NCBI RefSeq assembly: GCF_003112775.1
Contig: NZ_BFCH01000021.1
Span: 186,001-250,000 of the forward strand
From: Mycobacterium montefiorense
GTDB taxonomy: Bacteria; Actinomycetota; Actinomycetes; Mycobacteriales; Mycobacteriaceae
Length of the DNA: 64,000 bases
Direction: 5' to 3'
Positions within the stretch are counted from its first letter, which is position 1. Each line of letters begins with the position of its first letter. The notes below the pieces were generated by a model. It was given only the letters and a program-made list of their open reading frames with translations, was not told the origin of the DNA and ran no database searches. A program made the position numbers and the translations under genes. Below are positions 57,500 to 64,000 of the stretch, in pieces.

Positions 57500-57616
57500 T
57501 CATCGCCCGTGCAGCAGGAACAGGCCATAGGCCGCAACCGACTGCGAGTCGGCCATCACCCCCGAGCGGATCATCTGCTCGACGTCTTCGCGTGAGAACC
57601 ACTCGCTGCGCATGTC
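57500..57616 (-). pseudogene. C-terminal tail of the NUDIX gene behind an in-frame amber codon
   Basis: The 38 codons after the TAG at 57617-57619 continue in the same frame: DMRSEWFSREDVEQMIRSGV then MADSQSVAAYGLFLLHGR and TGA. This looks like the normal C-terminal helix of a NUDIX ADP-sugar pyrophosphatase, where the stop position would be CAG (Gln) in intact genes. It may be a nonsense mutation or a sequencing error; translation could also restart at ATG in DMRSEW. Confidence 0.65.
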
Positions 57617-58060
57617 CTACTCCTCGTGCTCGCGCGCTGTTTCTCCTTCGGAGATCCCGGTGGCCAGGAACACCCAACCGCGCTGACTCGTCATTCCGGG
57701 AGCGACATCGAGCAGACCGAGCGCCTCGAAGGACGTCGCGCTCAACCCGGTCTCCTCGCGGAGTTCACGCGCGGCCAGCTCGGCGGGATCGGCGTCGGCC
57801 AAATCGGGTGCGGTGCCCTGGGGAAACTCCCAGCGTCGCGCGCCGACCGGGTAGCGGAACTGTTCAACCAGCCGGAATCGGCGACCGTCGTAGGGCATCA
57901 CCAGCGCGTAGGTCGGCTTGTCCACCACGGCGTAGATCCCGGGACTGCCGTCCGGGCGGCGGATGTCGTCCTCCCGGAAGATCAGCCACGGATTCCGATA
58001 GATCTCACGCGACGCGAGGCGTTCGATGAAATGCACGTGGCCCAGTATGAATGCGACCAT
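57617..58060 (-). CDS. NUDIX hydrolase (ADP-ribose pyrophosphatase-like), truncated by an amber codon
   Basis: A 147-residue protein with the NUDIX box FPQGTAPDLADADPAELAARELREETGL: the first Gly of the usual GGxxE is Thr-shifted (FPQGTA), but the metal-binding REL-REE-TG part is intact. It should hydrolyse ADP-ribose or a similar nucleoside diphosphate. The protein ends ETAREHEE at TAG, where homologues go on for about 39 residues that are still encoded downstream (57500-57616). GTG 58036 (MHFIERLASREIYRNPW) is an alternative start. It is divergent from the SnoaL-like gene. Confidence 0.75.
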   Translation of the reverse strand: MVAFILGHVHFIERLASREIYRNPWLIFREDDIRRPDGSPGIYAVVDKPTYALVMPYDGRRFRLVEQFRYPVGARRWEFPQGTAPDLADADPAELAARELREETGLSATSFEALGLLDVAPGMTSQRGWVFLATGISEGETAREHEE

Positions 58061-58101
58061 CCGGACGCGACGGCCGTGGCGAAGAGGTAGCGTCCGATGC
58101 C

Positions 58102-58473
58102 ATGCCTTCCCAAGAAGCCATCACCCAGACCGTCAATAGCTATCTCACGCACGTCGCCAACGGCGCCACCGACGAGATTGTGAATCTCTACAGCGCCGAC
58201 GCCACCATCGAGGATCCCGCCGGATCGGAGGTGCGGCGCGGCCAGGATGCGGTCCGCGAGTTCTACACGGCGTTCCAAGATGCCAAGAAAGACACCGAAC
58301 TCGCCGAAGTGCGCGTCGGTGGCAACGAGGCGGCGTTCTACTGGCACCTGACGCTCGACGCCGGAGACACCCGTACTCGCATCTCGCCCATCTCGCTGAT
58401 GACGTTCGACGACGACGCGAAGATCACGTCGATGCGGGCGTTCTGGGGGCCTTCCGACGTTCGCGTCCTGTAG
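58102..58473 (+). CDS. SnoaL/ketosteroid isomerase-like protein
   Basis: A 123-residue NTF2-fold protein, start ATG 58102 (MPSQEAITQTVNSYLTHV). The segments IVNLYSADATIEDPAGSEVRRGQDAVREFYTAF and FYWHLTLDAGDTRTRISPISLMTFDDD resemble steroid delta-isomerases; the DP after the first strands holds the candidate base. A lipid or steroid isomerase is likely but not proven. The gene is followed by the potassium channel gene. Confidence 0.82.
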   Translation: MPSQEAITQTVNSYLTHVANGATDEIVNLYSADATIEDPAGSEVRRGQDAVREFYTAFQDAKKDTELAEVRVGGNEAAFYWHLTLDAGDTRTRISPISLMTFDDDAKITSMRAFWGPSDVRVL

Positions 58474-58546
58474 CGCAAGGCGTTTCGCTGGCAGAAACCG
58501 GCACAGTAGCCGATAGTCATAACAACGCGATGCGACGGGAGGTGGG

Positions 58547-60286
58547 GTGTGCATGCACGGCCACATCATCGTCAGCGGTGACGACGCGCTCGCGACGACG
58601 ATAGCCGAGGAGCTGGAAACCGCCGGCGCAACCATCGTCAAGCTCGTCGATGACAATGTCGCCGACACCAAGGACGATCTCGTCGAGGCTGGGATTGCTC
58701 GCGCGGCCGCCGTGGTCTGCGCCGGCGATGACGACGCGATAAATCTCGAAATCGCGCTGCTGGCAAGGAAAGCCAATCCCAATGTGCGTGTGGTGGCCCG
58801 GCTGGCCAATGATGTACTGCGCGAAGCGGTTGCCGACGATAACGGTCCCGGCGCCATCCTCGATGTCGCCGAGCTGGCGGCACCGTCGGTCGTCGAGGCT
58901 GCTCTGGCGCACACCGCGCACCCCTTCGAAGCGGCCGGCATCAAATTTCTGGTGGCCGGTGCGGAAGCGCCCTATGACGCCACGCTGCGCGAGATCTACG
59001 CAGACCTGGCGCCGGTGGCGGTGGTCCACGGCAAGGACTCGCCCACGCCCGGGTTGCTCGAGACCTGCCCGGGTCGCGACCTGAAGGTTCGCGCCGGCGA
59101 CTGGACCACGATGATCGGCACCGTCGAAGAGCTTGCGGCGCGCGGCATCAAGGGCCCGAGGCCGAACACGACACGCATCCGTCAGCGCCGGCTACGGCGC
59201 GCCCTTGACGTCGCGCGCGGCCTGCGCAACGACGTCAACCCGATGTTCATGCGCGCGGTCGCCGCGGTGCTGACCGTGCTGATCGGCTCGACGGTGTTGT
59301 TGCGCTACTGCTACCAGCCGCACGCGAAAATGACCTGGGTCGACGCGTTGTACTTCAGCACCGAGACGATCGCGACGGTGGGCTACGGCGACTTCAGCTT
59401 CCTGTCACAGCCCACCTGGCTGCGACTGTTCAGCATCATGTTGATGTTCGGCGGGCTGACCACCACCGCTGTCCTTGTCGCGTTCATCGCCGACCTACTG
59501 ATCTCGCGGCGCTTCGCTCACACGGCCGGCCGCCGGCGCGCGCGCCACCTGCGCAATCACGTCGTCGTCGTCGGGCTGGGCTCGTTCGGCAGCCGCGTCA
59601 GCGCCGACCTGACCGCCGCCGGATACGACGTGGCGGTGATCGAGCTAGACGAGAACAATCGCTTCCTGTCGACGGCCGCCGAACTCCGGGTGCCGGTGAT
59701 CTTCGGGGATGCGACGCTGCGCCAAACGCTGGAAGCAGCCCGTGTCGACACCGCGCGTGCGGTGGCCGTGCTGACCCGCGATGACATGGTCAACATCGAG
59801 ACCGGGATCGTGCTGCGCGAGATGTTGGGGCCGCGGGTCATGCCCAAGGTCATCCGGCCCGACATGCCGATCGTGCTGCGCATCTACGACCGTGCGCTGG
59901 GCGCCGCGGTGGCCGAGCGGTTCGGTTTCGACACAGTCCGTTCGACCGTCGCACTGGCCGCCCCGTGGTTCGTCGGCGCCGCGATGGGCCTGCAGGTGCT
60001 GGGGACATTTTCCGTCGGGCAGCGCTACTTCATGGTGGGCGGTATGCACGTGGCAGCGCGCAGCGAGCTCGACGGCCTGCGGATGTTCGAACTGTCCACG
60101 CAAACCCGCGTTATCGCGATCACCCGAGACGACGCCCCGGTGCAACTACACCCGCGTCGCGACGCCCGGCTGCGTGCCGGCGACACCGTCTACCTCGTCG
60201 GTCCCTACCGCGAATTGGTGGCGACGCTGCAAAAGGGCCGACCGCCGCAGCAACCGGATATCGGTCGCGAACGCCTCGGAGCTTAG
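58547..60286 (+). CDS. Potassium channel with RCK domains on both sides of the pore
   Basis: A 579-residue ion channel. Residues about 1-200 form a first RCK/TrkA-N-like domain (HIIVSGDDALATTIAEEL). Then come a short linker, a membrane helix (about 237-257), the pore with selectivity filter TVGYGD near residue 280, a second helix (about 296-320) and a complete second RCK domain (VVVVGLGSFGSRVSADL to VYLVGPYRELV). The first RCK lacks the strict GxGxxG. Ordinary bacterial MthK-like channels carry one RCK after the pore, so this tandem arrangement is unusual. Opening is probably controlled by a nucleotide or Ca2+ ligand. ATG 58553 is an alternative start. Confidence 0.85.
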   Translation: MCMHGHIIVSGDDALATTIAEELETAGATIVKLVDDNVADTKDDLVEAGIARAAAVVCAGDDDAINLEIALLARKANPNVRVVARLANDVLREAVADDNGPGAILDVAELAAPSVVEAALAHTAHPFEAAGIKFLVAGAEAPYDATLREIYADLAPVAVVHGKDSPTPGLLETCPGRDLKVRAGDWTTMIGTVEELAARGIKGPRPNTTRIRQRRLRRALDVARGLRNDVNPMFMRAVAAVLTVLIGSTVLLRYCYQPHAKMTWVDALYFSTETIATVGYGDFSFLSQPTWLRLFSIMLMFGGLTTTAVLVAFIADLLISRRFAHTAGRRRARHLRNHVVVVGLGSFGSRVSADLTAAGYDVAVIELDENNRFLSTAAELRVPVIFGDATLRQTLEAARVDTARAVAVLTRDDMVNIETGIVLREMLGPRVMPKVIRPDMPIVLRIYDRALGAAVAERFGFDTVRSTVALAAPWFVGAAMGLQVLGTFSVGQRYFMVGGMHVAARSELDGLRMFELSTQTRVIAITRDDAPVQLHPRRDARLRAGDTVYLVGPYRELVATLQKGRPPQQPDIGRERLGA

Positions 60287-61173
60287 AACCGCGCGGCGAC
60301 GTCCGCGGCACGGCGCACCTGGCCGATGTCCGAACTGGTCGGAATGAGCTGAACCTCGTCGGTGCCGATCTCTTCGAATTTGCGCAACACCGCCGCCAAC
60401 TCGTCCTCGTTGCCGGCCCAGCCGGTCGTCGGGGCCATCGCGTCGACGTACTGCGCAGGTATCCAGTTCATGTAGCGCAGCAGATGACGATGGACCTGGG
60501 CTCGGGACTGCTCGGGTGCGCCAAAGGCGAACCAGAACGACGTCACCAGATGGGGTTTGGGCTTGCCGGCTTGCGCCCACGCCGCCCGCGCGACGTCGAA
60601 AAGCTCATTCTGCTTGTCGACGTCCAGGTCCAAGGTGGTGCCGGCCAGCCCGTCGGCCCAGGCGGCCGCGCTGCGGATGGTCTTCGGCCCGATGCTGCCG
60701 ACGAACAGCGGCGGACCACCGGGCTGAACCGGGGCGGGTCCGACCGGGAGCACCGACTCGGTGATCTTTTCGCCGGCCCAGACTCGCTTCATCACCGCAA
60801 CCCGTTCGGCCATGTCGCGCATTGTCTGCGTCGCCGGGTCGGCGCCCACCGCGTGGTAGTCCTCGTGCCTGCCGCCCACGCCGAGGCCGACGGACAACCG
60901 CCCGCCGGACAGCACGTCGCCGGTCGCCAGACCTTTCGCCAGCATCACCGGATCGTGCAGCTGCGGCACGATCACCGTCGTCATCAGCCGCACCCGTTTG
61001 GTCCAGGCAGCGAGCGCGCCGAGCAGCGTGAGGTTGTCCGGATTTTCGAACGCGATGCGCTCGCCCCAGCACAGCGACGAGAACGGCCCCTCGTCGATCT
61101 CACGCGCCCAGGACTCCAGCACCATGGCATCCAAATCCGGCTCCATCACGGGCATTGTCATTGCTATCCGCAC
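60283..61173 (-). CDS. LLM class F420-dependent oxidoreductase
   Basis: A 296-residue TIM-barrel flavoenzyme of the luciferase-like family. The start RIAMTMPVMEPDLD, the GGRLSVGLGVGGRHEDYHAVG loop and the PLFVGSIGPKTIRSAAAWADG segment are typical of mycobacterial F420-dependent reductases. The substrate is unknown. It overlaps the potassium channel gene by four bases (convergent) and is divergent from the VOC gene at 61221. Confidence 0.85.
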   Translation of the reverse strand: MRIAMTMPVMEPDLDAMVLESWAREIDEGPFSSLCWGERIAFENPDNLTLLGALAAWTKRVRLMTTVIVPQLHDPVMLAKGLATGDVLSGGRLSVGLGVGGRHEDYHAVGADPATQTMRDMAERVAVMKRVWAGEKITESVLPVGPAPVQPGGPPLFVGSIGPKTIRSAAAWADGLAGTTLDLDVDKQNELFDVARAAWAQAGKPKPHLVTSFWFAFGAPEQSRAQVHRHLLRYMNWIPAQYVDAMAPTTGWAGNEDELAAVLRKFEEIGTDEVQLIPTSSDIGQVRRAADVAARF

Positions 61174-61220
61174 GACGGCGATTCTGGCATGCCTTCAACC
61201 CTGCTTCCCGAAGTGGCAGC

Positions 61221-61643
61221 ATGGGGCGAGTGCCCTTCACGAGTACGTCCATCGCACATGTCCGCCTGACCGTCACCGATATCGAGCGGTCGCGGCAGTT
61301 CTACGAGAGCGTGTTCGAGTGGCCAGTGCTGCTGGAAGTTCCCGAGAACGCCAGCGAGGCAACCCGCAACCAGTTGGGCTTTCTGTATGGCGGCGTCATC
61401 TATGACCTCGGCGGCACGCTTCTCGGGCTGCGGCCGGTCGGCACGGACCGCTTCCACGAAGACCGCTGCGGACTTGACCACATCGCGTTCCGGCTCGCCA
61501 GCTTGGCAGAATTGGATGCCGCGGCAGCACATCTCGATGAAGTCGGGGTTGAGCACGAGCCGATCAAAGACATTGGGCCGTCGTACATTCTGGAGTTCCG
61601 CGACCCCGACAACATCGCCTTGGAACTGACCGCGCCCAAGTAA
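61221..61643 (+). CDS. Glyoxalase/VOC family protein
   Basis: A 140-residue two-module VOC protein, start ATG 61221. Metal ligands His (IAHVRLTV), His (GLDHIAFRL) and Glu (IALELTAP) are in place, so a metal-dependent lyase, dioxygenase or resistance protein is possible. A second, shorter VOC gene follows after 13 bases on the same strand; the pair may form a heterodimer or be a duplication. Confidence 0.85.
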   Translation: MGRVPFTSTSIAHVRLTVTDIERSRQFYESVFEWPVLLEVPENASEATRNQLGFLYGGVIYDLGGTLLGLRPVGTDRFHEDRCGLDHIAFRLASLAELDAAAAHLDEVGVEHEPIKDIGPSYILEFRDPDNIALELTAPK

Positions 61644-61656
61644 GCTGGAAAGAACT

Positions 61657-62046
61657 ATGTCCATCAATTTCAACCACACGATCGTCGCCGCACGCGACAA
61701 ACGCGAATCCGCAGAGTTTCTCGCCGAGCTCTTCGACCTGCCCGCCCCGTTGCCGTTCGGCAACTTCATGGTCGTCGCACTCGAGCACGGCGTGAACCTC
61801 GATTTCGCGAACGCCCCCGAGGGCGAGGAGATCCGGCGGCAGCACTACGCCTTCCTGGTCTCCGAGCCGGAGTTCGACACCATCTACGGCAAGATCCAAT
61901 CGCGTGGCCTGGCGCATTGGGCCGATCCTCGCCAAAGCCGTCCCGGCGAGATCAACCACCACCACGGAGGCCGCGGGGTCTACTTCCTGGATCCCTCCGG
62001 GCATGCCATGGAGATTCTGACTCAGCCCTACGGATCAGCCGGCTGA
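61657..62046 (+). CDS. Glyoxalase/VOC family protein
   Basis: A 129-residue VOC protein: His near the start (FNHTIVAARDK), a His in HYAFLVSEPEFD and a Glu in MEILTQPYG give a 2-His-1-Glu metal site. The segment INHHHGGRGVYFLDPSGHAMEI is conserved in the family. It is in an operon with the VOC gene before it. Confidence 0.85.
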   Translation: MSINFNHTIVAARDKRESAEFLAELFDLPAPLPFGNFMVVALEHGVNLDFANAPEGEEIRRQHYAFLVSEPEFDTIYGKIQSRGLAHWADPRQSRPGEINHHHGGRGVYFLDPSGHAMEILTQPYGSAG

Positions 62047-62056
62047 GCGCCGCGGA

Positions 62057-62542
62057 CTAGTCGGCGTGCGAAGCGCCGTGCCGGACGCTCTCCTGGCTGC
62101 GATAGTCGTCGGCGAGCTTCGCGACGTGCTTGGGCAGGGTACCGGACGCGACATCCGCCAGGGTCGTCTCCTCCAGCACCGAGCGCATGCTGGCGCGCAA
62201 CGCACGCCAGACGTCGGCCAGCGGCGCCGTAGGTCCCGAGTACGGCAGATCACCGAGGCCGATGTCTCGGACGCTGGCCAACGGCCCGTCGATGCAGCGC
62301 AGCACGTCCGCAATGCTGATCTCGCTCCCCGGACGGGCCAGCTCGTAGCCCCCGTCGCGACCGCGGTGGCTGCGCACCAGGCGGTCGGTGCGCAGGTTGG
62401 TGAGGATATCGACCAGAAACTGCGGCGGTATGCCCTGCGCCTGGGCCAAGTCGTCGGTTTTCACCAACGTGCCGCTGTCCACGGTGGCGAGCTGAATCAT
62501 CGCCCGCACCGCGTATTCCGCCTTTGCTGACATCCGCACCAT
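62057..62542 (-). CDS. Rrf2-family transcriptional regulator (Rv1287 ortholog)
   Basis: A 161-residue winged-helix regulator: KAEYAVRAMIQLATVDSG at the start, QGIPPQFLVDILTNLRTDRLVRSHRGRDGGYEL as the recognition region, ADVLRCIDGP after it. Only one Cys is present, so the three ligands of the Fe-S cluster in IscR/NsrR are missing. It stands 40 bases after cysNC, as Rv1287 does, and is more likely a CymR-like regulator that senses the cysteine pool. Confidence 0.85.
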   Translation of the reverse strand: MVRMSAKAEYAVRAMIQLATVDSGTLVKTDDLAQAQGIPPQFLVDILTNLRTDRLVRSHRGRDGGYELARPGSEISIADVLRCIDGPLASVRDIGLGDLPYSGPTAPLADVWRALRASMRSVLEETTLADVASGTLPKHVAKLADDYRSQESVRHGASHAD

Positions 62543-62582
62543 GAGGATTCTGCCACCCGCGCGGACGCCGGGGTCTGCGCGC

Positions 62583-64000
62583 CTAGCTGCGCAACTCCAG
62601 CAAGTCGATAACGCTCTGTGCCATTTCCTCGAGCGAGCGGTCCGGAATCAGCCGCAGATCCGGTTTCTTCGGCCGCTGGTACGGACTATCGATACCGGTG
62701 AAGTGCGTGATTTCGCCCGCACGGGCTTTGGCATAGAGCCCCTTGGGATCACGCGCCTCGCACTCGGAGAGCGGGGTATCGCAGAACACCTCGAAGAACT
62801 CAAATCCGGCGTCGGCGTGAACTTTACGAGCCATCTCGCGGTGCTCGGACAGCGGGCTGATCGCGGGCACCAGCACGGTCTGGCCGGAATCGGCGAGCAG
62901 CGTAGCGACATGGGCCAACCGGCGCAGGTTCTCCGCACGGTCGGCCATGGAGAAGCCGAGGTCGGCGTTCAAGCCGTGCCGCAGGTTGTCGCCATCGAGA
63001 ACGTAAGCAGGAACACCCTTTTCGAGCAGCTTCTGCTCGACCAGCATGGCTACCGACGATTTACCTGCACCCGACAGGCCGGTCAGCCACACCGTCCGGC
63101 CCCGAGCCACACGGTCTTCGGCCGTGACCAACGACTCGTGTCGCACGGTGTTCGGGCTTGCCTTCTGCGCCGCGACATCGCGCAACACCATGCCCGCTGC
63201 CACGGTGCCGTTGGTGTTCGGGTCGATCAGGATGAACGAACCGGTGCTGGCGTTGCGGGTGTACTCGTCGAGCAGCAACGGCACCTGGGTGCGCAGCGTG
63301 ATACGACCAAGTTCGTTGAGCTTCAACGCCGTAGCACTCTTGTCCCGATGCAGGGTATTGACATCGAGCCGGTAGTCCAGTGCCGTGACCCGCGCGCGGG
63401 TGGTTCGAGTGGTGTGCTTGATGACGTAATCGCGGCCCGGCTCGAGCGAAGTGCCATCGGCCATCCAACACACGGTCGCGTCGAATTCCTGCGCGACCCT
63501 GGGCTGGTTGTTGGTGCGGGCGATCGTGTCACCACGCGAAATATCGATGTCGTCGGCCAAGCTCACCGACACGGCCATTGGCGGAAACGCCTCTTCCACA
63601 GGACCATTCGGGCCTTCGATCGCGCTGATCTTGCTGGTCTTGCCGACCGGCAGCACCACCACCTCGTCGCCGGGGCGCATCACGCCACTGGCCACCGTTC
63701 CGGCGTAGCTGCGGTGGTCTCGATGCTCATGGGTCTGCGGCCGGATCACGTACTGCACCGGGAACCGCACGTCGACCAGGTTGCGGTCACCGGCGATGTA
63801 CACCTCTTCGAGGTGCGACAGCAACGCCGGACCCTCATACCAGGGCGTCTTGTCCGATTTGGTCACCACGTTGTCGCCGTGCAGCGCGGACAGCGGGATG
63901 GTCGCCACGTCCTGCACGTCCAAACGCGCGGCGAAGGCGTGGAATTCATCCTTGATCGCCTCGAATTTCGCCCTGTCCCAGTCGATCAGGTCCATCTTGT
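62583..64000 (-). CDS. cysNC: Bifunctional sulfate adenylyltransferase subunit 1/APS kinase CysNC, 3' part
   Basis: The last about 472 residues of the enzyme; the gene runs off the right edge. The first part is the GTPase subunit's domain 2-3 region (QTHEHRDHRSYAGTVASGVM, then RGDTIARTNNQPRV), which drives ATP sulfurylase CysD. The C-terminal 190 residues are an APS kinase with Walker A GLSGAGKSSVA, DGDNLRHGLNADLGFS and CDTPLSECEARDPKGLY, which turns APS into PAPS. It is the Rv1286 ortholog, next to its likely regulator. Its GTPase P-loop is outside the window. Confidence 0.94.
   Translation of the reverse strand, partial: KMDLIDWDRAKFEAIKDEFHAFAARLDVQDVATIPLSALHGDNVVTKSDKTPWYEGPALLSHLEEVYIAGDRNLVDVRFPVQYVIRPQTHEHRDHRSYAGTVASGVMRPGDEVVVLPVGKTSKISAIEGPNGPVEEAFPPMAVSVSLADDIDISRGDTIARTNNQPRVAQEFDATVCWMADGTSLEPGRDYVIKHTTRTTRARVTALDYRLDVNTLHRDKSATALKLNELGRITLRTQVPLLLDEYTRNASTGSFILIDPNTNGTVAAGMVLRDVAAQKASPNTVRHESLVTAEDRVARGRTVWLTGLSGAGKSSVAMLVEQKLLEKGVPAYVLDGDNLRHGLNADLGFSMADRAENLRRLAHVATLLADSGQTVLVPAISPLSEHREMARKVHADAGFEFFEVFCDTPLSECEARDPKGLYAKARAGEITHFTGIDSPYQRPKKPDLRLIPDRSLEEMAQSVIDLLELRS

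Overview
The window comes from a slow-growing Mycobacterium. Evidence is the single-operon style layout murA–rrs–rrl–rrf with the alkA–ogt pair behind it, the uninterrupted block argS–lysA–thrA–thrC–thrB–rho–rpmE–prfA–prmC–tsaC–wecA–atp operon (the order of Rv1292–Rv1312 in M. tuberculosis, here on the minus strand), GC-rich codon use and mycobacterial secreted families (DUF732, DUF4232). The 16S gene has the short form of helix 18 although the rest is slow-grower-like; this combination points to the M. simiae clade (inference from 16S only).

Left part (1–13,010): start of nucS, a membrane class IIIb adenylate cyclase, a PIG-L deacetylase convergent with an HSL-type esterase, a divergent YnfM-type MFS pump/LysR pair with a clear T-N11-A box, and then an iron-controlled mbtL–mbtM pair (mycobactin acyl chain activation) behind two IdeR-like boxes. 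A frameshifted glyoxalase, an Lrp/AsnC regulator and a divergent IlvX-like ThDP enzyme follow, then alkA–ogt.

Core (13,021–43,777): bidirectional terminator, 5S/23S/16S rRNA, a leader with two tandem SigA promoters and a duplicated 18-bp repeat, murA facing a PduO-type adenosyltransferase across a 21-bp palindrome (both genes look leaderless), the whole F1Fo ATP synthase operon with the mycobacterial b-delta fusion, wecA, the prfA-prmC-tsaC translation factors, rpmE, a FadD1-like gene inserted next to rho, threonine/lysine biosynthesis, argS and tRNA-Arg(CCG).

Accessory part (43,856–62,046): about 18 kb between tRNA-Arg and the sulfate-assimilation locus, made of small divergent pairs of regulators (AraC, TetR x2, IclR) and enzymes (three SDRs, AhpD-like protein, methyltransferase, LLM and PPOX oxidoreductases, glyoxalases), secreted proteins, an unusual RCK–TM2–RCK potassium channel and a seven-helix protein resembling Pyr4/PaxB terpene cyclases under a TetR repressor with a perfect 19-bp operator. 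Several genes here are damaged: a hydrolase with a G10 tract and a one-base frameshift, a NUDIX gene with an in-frame amber codon, and a flavoprotein reduced to its two ends.

Right edge (62,057–64,000): an Rrf2 regulator without iron-sulfur cysteines and the 3' part of cysNC. No insertion sequence, prophage or CRISPR array is visible.
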